Source of the DNA: Bifidobacterium dentium JCM 1195 = DSM 20436
Lineage (GTDB): Bacteria; Actinomycetota; Actinomycetes; Actinomycetales; Bifidobacteriaceae
Assembly (NCBI RefSeq): GCF_001042595.1
Contig: NZ_AP012326.1
Location: forward strand, 1,798,001-1,862,000
Reading direction: 5' to 3'
DNA: 64,000 nucleotides
The notes beneath the pieces are model-generated. The model was not told where the DNA came from. It saw only the letters and a list, made by a program, of their open reading frames with translations, and searched no databases. Shown piece after piece: positions 1 to 8,597 of this stretch. The translations under genes and the position numbers were made by a program. Position 1 is the first letter of the stretch, and every line of letters begins with the position of its first letter.

Positions 1-801
1 AACCCGCTGCTCAACTTCTGGGTCGGCTCCATCTGCGGCCTCGGCATGCTGTGCGTCTACGCCTTCTGGGTTCCGTCCGAGCAGAAGGTAGAGCTCAAGA
101 AGGAAGCCGATCCGAACGCCACGCCGACCAACCCGTCCTTCAAGGAGATGATCTCCGTCCTGAAGATGCCGACCCTGTGGGTGCTCATCGTCTTCATGCT
201 GCTGACCAACACCTTCTACACCGTGTTCGACCAGCAGATGTTCCCGAACTACTACGCCTCCCTCTTCTCCACCACTGAAATCGGCAACGCCACCTACGGC
301 ACCCTGAACTCCTTCCAGGTGTTCCTCGAGTCCGCCATGATGGGCGTGGTTCCGATCATCATGAAGAAGATCGGCGTTCGCAACTCCCTGCTGCTCGGCG
401 CAACCGTGATGTTCCTGCGCATCGGCCTGTGCGGCGTGTTCCACGACCCGATTTCCGTGTCCATCGTCAAGCTGTTCCACTCCATCGAGGTCCCGCTGTT
501 CTGCCTGCCGGCGTTCCGCTACTTCACCCTGCACTTCGACACCAAGCTGTCGGCGACCCTGTACATGGTGGGCTTCCAGATCGCCTCCCAGGTCGGCCAG
601 GTGATCTTCTCCACCCCGCTTGGCGCACTGCATGACGCCATGGGCGACCGTCCGACCTTCTTCACCATCTCCGCCATCGTGCTCGCAGCACTGGTCTACG
701 GCACCTTCGTCATCAAGAAGGACGACCAGGAGGTCGGCGGCGATCCGTTCTACACCGACAAGCAGCTCAAGGCAATGGAAGCCTCCAAGGCCAACGCCTG
801 A
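1..801 (+). CDS. cscB: Sucrose/oligosaccharide:H+ symporter, LacY/CscB family (5' end cut off)
   Basis: The reading frame is open from base 1 and ends at the TGA at 799-801, so 266 C-terminal residues are visible. Family members have about 420, so roughly the first third lies outside the window. The stretch FDQQMFPNYYASLF, followed by repeated hydrophobic segments, is the LacY/CscB hallmark of the major facilitator superfamily. The product is a membrane protein that would import sucrose or a related sugar with protons. The next gene downstream is a GH32 sucrose hydrolase on the same strand, 130 bases away, which supports sucrose over lactose as substrate. The first in-frame ATG (base 46) is internal, not the true start. 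Confidence 0.88.
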   Translation, partial: NPLLNFWVGSICGLGMLCVYAFWVPSEQKVELKKEADPNATPTNPSFKEMISVLKMPTLWVLIVFMLLTNTFYTVFDQQMFPNYYASLFSTTEIGNATYGTLNSFQVFLESAMMGVVPIIMKKIGVRNSLLLGATVMFLRIGLCGVFHDPISVSIVKLFHSIEVPLFCLPAFRYFTLHFDTKLSATLYMVGFQIASQVGQVIFSTPLGALHDAMGDRPTFFTISAIVLAALVYGTFVIKKDDQEVGGDPFYTDKQLKAMEASKANA

Positions 802-844
802 GTCGCAAATCCCGAATCGTAGAACGACCTGAAAACGTGGTGCT

Positions 845-873
845 CGAAGCGGTTTTCCCCTTTTGCCGCTTCG
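845..873 (+). other. Stem-loop between cscB and cscA
   Basis: Perfect 8-bp stem CGAAGCGG/CCGCTTCG with a 13-nt T/C-rich loop. No T-run follows, so it is more likely an mRNA-processing or differential-expression hairpin inside the csc transcript than a full terminator. Confidence 0.4.
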
Positions 874-931
874 GGCATCATCACCATAACCAAACACATC
901 AATCACATTCCCTCATGAAAGGCAATCAACG

Positions 932-2488
932 ATGACTGGCTTCACCCCGGACGCACCGGTGCTCAACGAATTTACGAACCATGGCGAAGAGCTGGCCAAA
1001 GCCGAAGCGGGCGTGGCCGCAATGTTCGCCAAGCGCAACAACCGCTGGTATCCGAAGTTCCACATCGCCTCCGACGGCGGATGGATCAACGATCCGAACG
1101 GCCTGTGCTACTACAAGGGTCGCTGGCACGTGTTCTACCAGCTGCACCCATATGGCACCCAGTGGGGCCCCATGCACTGGGGTCACGTCTCCTCCACCGA
1201 CATGGTCAACTGGAAGCGCGAGCCGGTCATGTTCGCCCCGTCTCTTGAGCAAGAGAAGAACGGCGTGTTCTCCGGTTCCGCGGTGATCGGCGACGACGGC
1301 GAGCTCAAGTTCTACTACACCGGCCATCGTTGGGCCAACGGCGTGGACAACACCGGCGGCGACTGGCAGGTGCAGATGCTCGCCGAACCGGATAACGACG
1401 AGTTGACCAGCGCTACCAAGCGCGGCATGATCATCGATTGCCCGACCGATCAGGTGGATCACCACTATCGTGATCCGAAGGTGTGGAAGACCGGCGACAA
1501 ATGGTACATGACCTTTGGCGTCTCCTCCGCCGAGAAGCGTGGCCAGATGTGGCTGTTCTCCTCCGACGACATGGTGCGCTGGACCTATGAGCGCGTGCTG
1601 TTCGAGCATCCGGATCCGAACGTGTTCATGCTTGAATGCCCGGACTTCTTCCCGATTCGAGACGCGGAAGGCAACGAGAAGTGGGTCATCGGCTTCTCCG
1701 CCATGGGTGCGAAGCCGAGCGGTTTCATGAACCGGAACGTGAACAATGCCGGATACATGATCGGCACGTGGACCCCGGGTGAGGCTTTCCAGCCGGAAAC
1801 CGAGTTCCGCCTGTGGGACTGGGGTCACAACTACTATGCCCCGCAGTCGTTCAATGACGACAAGCGCCAGATCGTCTACGGCTGGATGAGCCCGTTCGTC
1901 GAGCCAATTCCGATGCAGGACGACGGCTGGTGCGGCAACCTGACCCTGCCTCGTGAGATTACGCTGGGTGCCGATGGCGATCTGCACACCGCTCCGGTCG
2001 CCGAGATGGAAGGTCTGCGCGAGGACACGTTCGACCATGGCGCGATCTCGCTGGGCGTCAATGGAGAGAAGACCATCTCCGATGACGCCGAGGCCGTCGA
2101 AATCGAAATGACCATCGATCTCAACGCCTCCACCGCCGAACGTGCCGGACTGAAGATTCATGCCACCGAGGACGGCGCCTACACGTATGTGGCATTCGAC
2201 GCTCAGATCGGACGCGTGGTGATCGACCGTCAGGCCGCCGCACAAGGCGACCGCGGCTACCGCGCCGCACCGCTTTCCGATGAGGAGCTGGCCTCCGGTG
2301 AGCTCAAGCTGCGTGTGTATGTGGACCGTGGCTGCGTCGAAGTGTACGTGAATGACGGACGCCAGGTCATGAGCTCCTTCAGCTACGCATCCGAAGGACC
2401 GCGCGCCATCAAGCTTGTCGCCGAATCCGGCACACTTGAAGTCAAGTCACTTAAGCTTCACCACATGAAGTCCATCGGTCTGGAGTAA
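932..2488 (+). CDS. cscA: Beta-fructofuranosidase / sucrose-6-phosphate hydrolase, GH32
   Basis: A 518-residue GH32 enzyme that hydrolyses sucrose or short fructo-oligosaccharides in the cytoplasm. The three catalytic motifs of the family are visible: WINDPNG at residues 51-57 (nucleophile Asp54), RDP near residue 180 (transition-state Asp) and ECPDFF with Glu near residue 235 (acid/base). The five-bladed propeller is followed by the usual C-terminal beta-sandwich. The ATG at 932 has an AAAGG ribosome site about 10 bases upstream. It follows the symporter gene on the same strand, so uptake and hydrolysis of sucrose appear coupled. Bifidobacterial relatives of this pair are induced by sucrose; no regulator is visible here because the upstream part is cut off. 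Confidence 0.95.
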   Translation: MTGFTPDAPVLNEFTNHGEELAKAEAGVAAMFAKRNNRWYPKFHIASDGGWINDPNGLCYYKGRWHVFYQLHPYGTQWGPMHWGHVSSTDMVNWKREPVMFAPSLEQEKNGVFSGSAVIGDDGELKFYYTGHRWANGVDNTGGDWQVQMLAEPDNDELTSATKRGMIIDCPTDQVDHHYRDPKVWKTGDKWYMTFGVSSAEKRGQMWLFSSDDMVRWTYERVLFEHPDPNVFMLECPDFFPIRDAEGNEKWVIGFSAMGAKPSGFMNRNVNNAGYMIGTWTPGEAFQPETEFRLWDWGHNYYAPQSFNDDKRQIVYGWMSPFVEPIPMQDDGWCGNLTLPREITLGADGDLHTAPVAEMEGLREDTFDHGAISLGVNGEKTISDDAEAVEIEMTIDLNASTAERAGLKIHATEDGAYTYVAFDAQIGRVVIDRQAAAQGDRGYRAAPLSDEELASGELKLRVYVDRGCVEVYVNDGRQVMSSFSYASEGPRAIKLVAESGTLEVKSLKLHHMKSIGLE

Positions 2489-2524
2489 ATCCCGATCCAC
2501 ACGGATCATAGTCCAGCGAAGAAC

Positions 2525-3775
2525 CTACGCCGGAGGAATGGTAGCGGAAAGCGCCCATTCCTCCGGCGATTTCGTAATCTCCATATGTCCGCCGCGGTCC
2601 TCGATCAGACGCCCATACCGCGCCAAGCCGCTGCCATGCACCAAATCAGCATCACGGTTGGCAGGAGTATCGATAAGCGCTATGTGCACGGCGTCGTCTT
2701 CGATGCCGACAGTCAGCACATATCCTTCCGAAAGTTCGGCATGTTTGATGATGTTGCCGTACAGCTCCTCCACGAATCCGGCAATCAGATCATCGCAGGC
2801 GACTTCGCCTTCGCCGGAGACGATCGTCCTTCCGGAACAGCCCAGTTTGGTAAGCCTACGTTCCATGAGCTCGGAAATATCCTGCAGTTTCGACCGCAAT
2901 GTCACTCCATTCCGCATCGGTTGCGCCTTCGCCGAGCCGCGAGACCGCGCATCGCCGGAATCTTGAGAGTCCTCGTCCCGTTCGATCAGATCAATGACCC
3001 GATGCGTATGGGTCAGCGCATTCGCCGCGACGGACCGCAATTCACGCAGCTCGGCATCATCGGGAACATGCCCTTCGGCGATATCGCCGTCGATGCGCAA
3101 CACCAGATAGGCCAGATCATTGGACACATGATCGTGGATGCTTCTCGCCGCACGGGCACGCCGCCGCCGCTGTTCCGCACGCATCCGTTCCAATTGCCCG
3201 TCATATCGTCGGCGCATGCAATAGCCGCCGAATACGAATCCAATCGGCAGCACGCACACCATAATCATCACCTGCCATGGGAAACCGGATGGCGTTACGA
3301 TTTCGACATTCGCATCACCGCTGCTTCCGGAATCGCCATAGACATCATCCGTTTCAGCGGACCCTTGTACTGCGGACCGTTCCGGCGACGATGCAGACGT
3401 TGCCATGAACGGCATGTCCGCATCATGCATCAGCGGCGCGATGCTTTCGCACATCATCAGCCAGGCGACCATCGCAAGCATCGCACATATGCCGGCGACG
3501 ACCGCACGCCGGAATGCCATCACCGCCAACGAGACCAACATCAACGCAGTCAGGCCGACCGGCGTCACGCCAGCCACCAGGCATAGGGCGATCCACATCG
3601 CAACGGTCGCCATTGCGGCCCTTAGGGGAAAGCGAAGCATCAGCATCGCTACGCATGTGGCGAGAAGCACACAGCAGCCCAGCGGAATCCCGATCTCCCC
3701 GATCAGCATATGCCAGATGGCTTCCGCGGCCGAGCCCACGCTAAGTGATATCAGAGCGACCGTCCTCCACTTCAT
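2525..3775 (-). CDS. serK: Sensor histidine kinase (SerK-like, NarL-type)
   Basis: A 416-residue membrane kinase. Several hydrophobic segments fill residues 1-115, then a polar loop of about 50 residues, another membrane segment near 166-185, a charged linker, a HisKA_3-type motif RSIHDHVSND with candidate phospho-acceptor His214, and a divergent HATPase domain with the motif VEELYGNIIKHAE. The gene starts at base 3775, sharing one base (TGATG) with the stop of the response regulator upstream, so the two are translationally coupled. Both diverge from the serpin gene. In B. breve a two-component system called SerRK next to the serpin gene controls its protease-induced expression. The name here is inferred from that context. 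The extracytoplasmic loop would be the sensing part. Confidence 0.8.
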   Translation of the reverse strand: MKWRTVALISLSVGSAAEAIWHMLIGEIGIPLGCCVLLATCVAMLMLRFPLRAAMATVAMWIALCLVAGVTPVGLTALMLVSLAVMAFRRAVVAGICAMLAMVAWLMMCESIAPLMHDADMPFMATSASSPERSAVQGSAETDDVYGDSGSSGDANVEIVTPSGFPWQVMIMVCVLPIGFVFGGYCMRRRYDGQLERMRAEQRRRRARAARSIHDHVSNDLAYLVLRIDGDIAEGHVPDDAELRELRSVAANALTHTHRVIDLIERDEDSQDSGDARSRGSAKAQPMRNGVTLRSKLQDISELMERRLTKLGCSGRTIVSGEGEVACDDLIAGFVEELYGNIIKHAELSEGYVLTVGIEDDAVHIALIDTPANRDADLVHGSGLARYGRLIEDRGGHMEITKSPEEWALSATIPPA

Positions 3776-4488
3776 CAGAACTCATGCCTCCGTATGCAGA
3801 TCGCGATGGCATGCGCCCTCGAGCGTGCGTTCAGTTTCATGGTCGCCCGTCGTTCGAAGGTGGCGACCGTCGCCACGCTTACACCCATTCGCCCCGCGAT
3901 TTCCTTGGTATTCAGCCCATCCGCATAGAGTCGAAGCGTTTCGCGTTCCTTGTTCGACAGTTTGCCCTGCCTGGCATACTGCTGATCCTCTATGTAGTTG
4001 CTGGCATCCTGCAAATCCATGAACCGTACTGCTTCGCCATTGGTCGCCTGCGTCGCTTCGGAAGTCCGCCCGCCTTCGACTCCGTCACATGCTTTGATCG
4101 GCATTCGATACGCCTTGCCCTGCGCCGCATCGCAAATGGCGTTCCTGAGATTCGCTATATCCGTTTTCGCGACCAGCGCCTGCATGCCGCTGAAGGCCGC
4201 CGCCTCCCGGAAGCTCGATACGGTGTAGGAGGTGACGCCCACGACGCCGACCTGTGAGGTGCGGGCCCGAATCGCGCGGCTGATTTCCGGACCGTCCGCA
4301 CCCGCCATGGCCATATCGGTGACGAGCACATCCGGACGTTTGGCCGTGCTGACGCAACGACTGATCGCCACCGCACCTATGTCGGTGGTCCAAATCACTT
4401 CGAAGCCGGCATCAAGCCGTTCTATCAACGTTTTCATTACCGTAAGCGCATATGGGTCGTTGTCTACGATTCCGATTCGAATGGTCAT
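3775..4488 (-). CDS. serR: LuxR/NarL-family response regulator (SerR-like)
   Basis: 237 residues. The N-terminal receiver domain carries the acidic pair at residues 9-11 and the phosphorylation site Asp58 (LVTDMAM). The C-terminal LuxR helix-turn-helix spans roughly residues 165-230 (KERETLRLYADGLNTKEIA). It is the first gene of the serR-serK pair and is divergent from the serpin across a 212-base gap where its binding site should lie. The assignment as the serpin regulator is by neighbourhood and by analogy with B. breve SerRK. Confidence 0.85.
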   Translation of the reverse strand: MTIRIGIVDNDPYALTVMKTLIERLDAGFEVIWTTDIGAVAISRCVSTAKRPDVLVTDMAMAGADGPEISRAIRARTSQVGVVGVTSYTVSSFREAAAFSGMQALVAKTDIANLRNAICDAAQGKAYRMPIKACDGVEGGRTSEATQATNGEAVRFMDLQDASNYIEDQQYARQGKLSNKERETLRLYADGLNTKEIAGRMGVSVATVATFERRATMKLNARSRAHAIAICIRRHEF

Positions 4489-4700
4489 GGCAGGCCCTTT
4501 CCTACGTTTCTATCATTATCCGAAATGCACGATGCCGGGCAAGTTGTCATTGAGGCTCTGACAAAAGATGACCTTCCACGCACGGTTCGATATGCTGAAA
4601 GCCAACAGACGGCAATCCGCCATTTCGAAGATGACAGGCGGGTCTCATACCAGGTACGAACACCAGACATATCGGCATATTGTAAAGGAAAGGACAAGCC

Positions 4701-6026
4701 ATGAAGCGCATCGATCTGAGGGGCACGACCATAGTCACACCGAAGTCGGCGCAACGGAACAAGGCCGGCAGACGTGTCATCATCGCGATCATCGCGGCGG
4801 TACTTGCCATCGCAATCGTAGTGACGGGGGGATTCTGGTATTTCGCTTGGGACGGACGTTACACGGTGGCCGACCTGTTCAGGCCAAAGGCAGTTGCGGC
4901 GAGCGATGCCGCGGTGGAGTCATCACGGTCGTTCGCCTACGAAAGCGCGGTGAAGTTCCTTGCCAAGCAGAAGAACGTCAACTACTCTCCCGCTTCGTTG
5001 CAGATGGCGTTGCTGGTCGCCGCGCAGGGAGCGAAAGGCGATACGCTGTCGCAACTGCAACAGGCGCTGGCCAGTGAGAAGCTGAGTGACAGCGATCTTA
5101 CGTCGATCTACCGGTCGATTATCGGCAAACGCAGCGGCAAGTCACGTTTGGATGCGGCGAACTCGATATGGGCCCGTCGCGATCTTACGCTGAACAAGGA
5201 CTACACCGATGCCGTACGACGTATCTTCGGGACGCAAGTCAAGCGCGTCAAGGCATTCGACAACGACACCAACAAGGCGATGAGCACATGGATCAGCGAC
5301 CAGACTCGCGGCATGTTGAAACCCGAAATCGACACTCCCAAGAATAACGGCATGTCGATTCTCAATACGCTCTACGCCGACGGCCGTTGGAGCGACCCGT
5401 TCGACAAGGCATCCACCAAGAAGTCCACTTTCCACACGCTACAGGGTTCGACGAGCACCATTGATTTCATGCATAAGACCTTCGAGACCGAACAGCATGC
5501 GGATGATGTCGACGCGTACACGAAAGGCGACGGCTGGCAACGCGTGGATCTTACGTTTGACAATGGCGGACGCATGAAGATTCTGCTACCGGACAACAAC
5601 ACACGGTTCAAGGCGTTGCGAGGTGACGCCGCCGCATTACGTAAGGCGTTCTCTGCCAAATCGAATGCGCAGAGCGATACCGAAGTCAATGTAAGCCTGC
5701 CGAAGTTCAGCATCGACAGTACGTTCGACAGTGATTCAATGATCAAGGCGATGCAAGAGATGGGCGTCACCGACGCCTTCAACGTGGATAAGGCTGATTT
5801 TTCTGGAATGTCGGATGCGCGGATGTTCATCGGAGCGATCGTTCAGGGCACGCGCATCGAAGTGACGGAGGCTGGGGCCAAGGCCGCGGCTTATACGCAA
5901 ATCGATATGGAATTGGCGATGATGCCCGTCGAAACCGTCGATTTCAATGTAGACCGCCCATTCCTCTACGAATTCGACTCCCCTGACGGTCTGCCGTTGT
6001 TCATCGGCGCCGTGACCGAACTGTAA
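4701..6026 (+). CDS. Membrane-anchored serpin (serine protease inhibitor)
   Basis: 441 residues. Residues 1-23 are basic, 24-48 form one membrane segment, and the rest is a full serpin domain outside the cell. The C-terminus has the hinge TEAGAKAAA (Glu390 as P17, Gly392 as P15) and the closing motif DRPFLYEF. Counting 17 residues from the hinge places the scissile bond at Ala406-Met407. A small P1 residue fits elastase-like targets, and purified B. longum serpin is known to inhibit neutrophil and pancreatic elastases. The ATG at 4701 follows AAAGGAAAGG. The divergent serR-serK pair very likely controls it. Bifidobacterial serpins are thought to protect the cell from host proteases. Confidence 0.93.
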   Translation: MKRIDLRGTTIVTPKSAQRNKAGRRVIIAIIAAVLAIAIVVTGGFWYFAWDGRYTVADLFRPKAVAASDAAVESSRSFAYESAVKFLAKQKNVNYSPASLQMALLVAAQGAKGDTLSQLQQALASEKLSDSDLTSIYRSIIGKRSGKSRLDAANSIWARRDLTLNKDYTDAVRRIFGTQVKRVKAFDNDTNKAMSTWISDQTRGMLKPEIDTPKNNGMSILNTLYADGRWSDPFDKASTKKSTFHTLQGSTSTIDFMHKTFETEQHADDVDAYTKGDGWQRVDLTFDNGGRMKILLPDNNTRFKALRGDAAALRKAFSAKSNAQSDTEVNVSLPKFSIDSTFDSDSMIKAMQEMGVTDAFNVDKADFSGMSDARMFIGAIVQGTRIEVTEAGAKAAAYTQIDMELAMMPVETVDFNVDRPFLYEFDSPDGLPLFIGAVTEL

Positions 6027-6034
6027 AACAGTCT

Positions 6035-6102
6035 GATTTCCACGGAAAGCGGCTTATTCATGACGCCCACGTATCATGAATAAGCCGCTTTCCGTGGAAA
6101 TC
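6035..6102. terminator. Long perfect hairpin downstream of the serpin
   Basis: A 29-bp perfect inverted repeat (arms 6035-6063 and 6074-6102) around a 10-nt loop, starting nine bases after the serpin stop. There is no oligo-T tail. It would end or stabilise the serpin transcript and separates it from the transporter genes. Confidence 0.6.
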
Positions 6103-6170
6103 CGCCATTTGCTGTTGGAGATAAGTCCCAATCCATCCGAAAACACGATAATGCACTCCGCACCATGGCC

Positions 6171-6289
6171 TATACTGGTCTGCCGGTAATGAACTTTTCT
6201 GACCGGAGGGCGGGCAGGCTCCTCACCTTACTGATTTCCCTCCGCCGGTCGCGTGGGCGCCCACTTTGGCGCAGAAAGCAAGGTGAACG
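6171..6289 (+). promoter_or_regulatory. Promoter and structured leader of the ABC permease gene
   Basis: A good -10 box TATACT lies at 6171-6176, giving a leader of roughly 105 nt. Within it, GACCGG+AGGG (6201-6210) pairs with CCCT+CCG+CCGGTC (6238-6250) with a 3-nt bulge, and the 12-bp palindrome GTGGGCGCCCAC follows. This is a candidate cis-regulatory RNA. It lacks the CTGAGA and other conserved blocks of the TPP riboswitch. Confidence 0.4.
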
Positions 6290-7168
6290 ATGGCTCAAAC
6301 GCGCGTTCAACACATCCCTTCGGCTGGGAACAAGGCCTCCGCGACGGCGCCTGCGACTTCGGATTCCGTCATCATTACGGCACTGCATCGCTTCATGACA
6401 ATCTGCACAAGACGTGTTCCCACGATTGCCGCAATCGTGTTGCTACTGGTGATCTGGGAGGCTTGGGTACGGCTCGGCCATGTGCCGAGCACGATGATCG
6501 CCGCTCCGAGCGAAATCGCACAGGCCACCGTCGAAACCTGGCCGACGCTTTGGCCCGCAACGCAGGTCACGTTATTGGAAGGCACCGTCGGATTCCTGTT
6601 CGCCGTAGCATGCGGCATTCTGATTGGCATTCTCCTGTACTGTTCGCGCACGGCGAACGCCGCATTGTTTCCGCTGCTGTCGGCCGCGCAGACCATGCCG
6701 CTGATCTCGATCGCCCCGTTGTTTCTGATTTGGTTCGGTTTTGAGATTTCCGGCAAAATCGTGATCGTGACGGTTTTCGGCCTGTTCCCGATCGCGGTGC
6801 AGACGATTCGCGGACTCGAGGCAGTGCCGCAATTTTATTCCGATGTCGCGTTAACCTGCGGTGCGACGAAGACGTGGACCCTGTGGCACGTGAAGCTGCG
6901 CGTCGCCGCACGGCAGATCTATGGCGGCATCCGCGTCTCCGCAGCCTACATTTTCGCCACCGCCGCGACCGCGGAATATCTGGGCGCACGCAAAGGCCTC
7001 GGCATCTGGCTGCAGGCGGCATACAACTCGTTCCGCACACCGCTGATCTTCTCGGCCACACTGGTCATCATCGTAATCACCGGCATGCTCATGTGCCTGG
7101 TGAACCTGAGCGAACGCATCCTCCTCGGCCCCGCCGACGCCGACGAGGATCCGGATGCGGAGCAGTGA
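6290..7168 (+). CDS. ABC transporter permease, NitT/TauT/ThiX type
   Basis: 292 residues with about six membrane segments and the cytoplasmic EAA loop that docks the ATPase (LTCGATKTWTLWHVKLRVAA). It is the membrane channel of a small-molecule importer of the SsuC/TauC/ThiX type. The ATG at 6290 follows AAGGTG. The substrate-binding lipoprotein gene lies 243 bases downstream on the same strand. No ATP-binding subunit gene is found in the neighbourhood, so the ATPase must be encoded elsewhere or be shared. The partner's NMT1/THI5-like fold suggests a thiamine precursor (hydroxymethylpyrimidine type), but the substrate is not proven. Confidence 0.85.
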   Translation: MAQTRVQHIPSAGNKASATAPATSDSVIITALHRFMTICTRRVPTIAAIVLLLVIWEAWVRLGHVPSTMIAAPSEIAQATVETWPTLWPATQVTLLEGTVGFLFAVACGILIGILLYCSRTANAALFPLLSAAQTMPLISIAPLFLIWFGFEISGKIVIVTVFGLFPIAVQTIRGLEAVPQFYSDVALTCGATKTWTLWHVKLRVAARQIYGGIRVSAAYIFATAATAEYLGARKGLGIWLQAAYNSFRTPLIFSATLVIIVITGMLMCLVNLSERILLGPADADEDPDAEQ

Positions 7169-7202
7169 AACCCTCAGTTCCATCACACGTCACACCAACC
7201 CG

Positions 7203-7411
7203 TATAATGGGTGACGCTGTTAAGCCAATGTGTGGCAAACCGGCCATATTCCACCGCCCGCTGGGTACATCCATAGGGCACATAAGGAATCGTCGGGGGC
7301 ATTGGACGAGCGGAGGGCTTGGGCCCTTCGTACCGTTTTCTGCCCGAACTCCGCCCGCAGCACATCCCTAGAAAACGGTAGAGAAGCAAGATTCAAGGGA
7401 AATCACATCGT
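7203..7411 (+). promoter_or_regulatory. Promoter and about 200-nt structured leader of the substrate-binding protein gene
   Basis: A consensus -10 box TATAAT at 7203-7208 implies transcription from about 7215 and a 5' leader near 200 nt, unusually long. The leader contains an 11-bp perfect inverted repeat (7331-7341 with 7370-7380, TACCGTTTTCT/AGAAAACGGTA) and a possible competing pairing of GCGGAG with CTCCGC. Like the permease leader it contains CGGAGGGC followed by CTCCGCC, so the two may respond to the same signal. No known riboswitch class was recognised. Confidence 0.45.
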
Positions 7412-8488
7412 ATGAAGAACAGCATCTTCAGCAAATTCGCCGGCAAGGCAATCGCACTACTGGGCTCTGCGGCCATGGTTTTCAGCGTCTCCGCATGCGG
7501 CCAGAGCAACGACACCTCCGCCCAAACCGATTCGGATGGCCTGACCAAGGTGACGTTCATGCTTTCCTGGGCTCCGGATACCAACCATATCGGCGTGTAC
7601 GTGGCTAAGAACAAGGGCTATTTCAAGAGCGTCGGCCTTGACGTGGATATCGTGGCCGTAGCGCAGGCCGGCGCCGAGCAGGCCGTCAACAACGGCGTGG
7701 CCGACTTCGCGCTGTCGAATCTCACCAATGTGAGCATGTATGCCGTCAAGGGCGCGAAGATCAAGCAGGTCATGCAGGTGCAGCAGAAGCCGAGCGCCAT
7801 CTGGTGCTCGCTGGTGTCCAACACCGAGATCACGTCCCCGAAGGACTTCGACGGCAAGACCTTCGCCACCTTCGGCTCGAACGAATCCGACGCGGTGATT
7901 CGCCGCATGATCCAGACCGACGGCGGCAAGGGCACCTTCGACAAGGTGACCGTCGGCACCTCCACCTTCCAGACCCTGTCCAGCAAGAAGGCGGACTTCG
8001 GCGGCTTCTACGCCACTTGGGAGGGCGTGCAGGCCGACATGTACGGCCCGAAACTCAACTGCTTCACCGAACCCGATTACGGCGTGCCCGGCAATGCCGA
8101 CACCATCGGTGTGATCACCAGCGACAAGACCATATCCTCCAATCCCGATCTGGTGAAGAAGTTCGTCGAGGCCACCAAGAAGGGCTACGAATACGCGTAT
8201 TCCAATCCGGACGATGCAGCGGAAATCCTTGTGAAGGAGGCTCCTGATGCGAATCTCAAGCCCGCATTCGTCAAGAAGAGCATGAAGACGATCGTGGACG
8301 GCCAGTATTGGGGAGATCCGTCCAAAATCAAGGACGGTTCGTTCGTGTTCGGCACGAACGACACCGAAGGTGCGCAGGAGTATTTCGACTTCCTCGCGCA
8401 GGAAGACGCCTACACCGATTCGCACGACAAGGTGATTCACGAGGCTCCGCAGGCCGATGATCTCGCCACCGACGAATTCCTGAAGTAG
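7412..8488 (+). CDS. Substrate-binding lipoprotein, NMT1/THI5 (ThiY-like) family
   Basis: 358 residues. A lipoprotein signal peptide ends with the lipobox VSAC (Cys29). The mature part begins VTFMLSWAPDTNHIGVYVAK and contains the GVADFALSN segment, typical of NMT1/THI5 proteins that bind pyrimidine precursors of thiamine or, in related groups, nitrate, sulfonates or riboflavin. It would deliver its ligand to the permease encoded upstream. It has its own promoter and long leader. The substrate is inferred only at the family level; the nucleoside hydrolase downstream makes a pyrimidine or nucleobase-related ligand conceivable. Confidence 0.85.
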   Translation: MKNSIFSKFAGKAIALLGSAAMVFSVSACGQSNDTSAQTDSDGLTKVTFMLSWAPDTNHIGVYVAKNKGYFKSVGLDVDIVAVAQAGAEQAVNNGVADFALSNLTNVSMYAVKGAKIKQVMQVQQKPSAIWCSLVSNTEITSPKDFDGKTFATFGSNESDAVIRRMIQTDGGKGTFDKVTVGTSTFQTLSSKKADFGGFYATWEGVQADMYGPKLNCFTEPDYGVPGNADTIGVITSDKTISSNPDLVKKFVEATKKGYEYAYSNPDDAAEILVKEAPDANLKPAFVKKSMKTIVDGQYWGDPSKIKDGSFVFGTNDTEGAQEYFDFLAQEDAYTDSHDKVIHEAPQADDLATDEFLK

Positions 8489-8597
8489 GTAACGACATGC
8501 GCTTTCGTGCCGAATATGCGGAACACGCTTGGAACACGCGTGATAACACTGCATGTTCGGCACGTCTTCTACGGCATCGATTCGGTACAGTGAATGC

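Noticed and set aside
926..2245. A 439-codon frame antisense to cscA
   Set aside because: It is a shadow of a GC-rich gene; the plus strand has a full GH32 enzyme with catalytic motifs.
6171..7411. TPP riboswitch in front of the ThiY-like genes
   Set aside because: The conserved CTGAGA and pyrophosphate-sensing blocks are not present in either leader.
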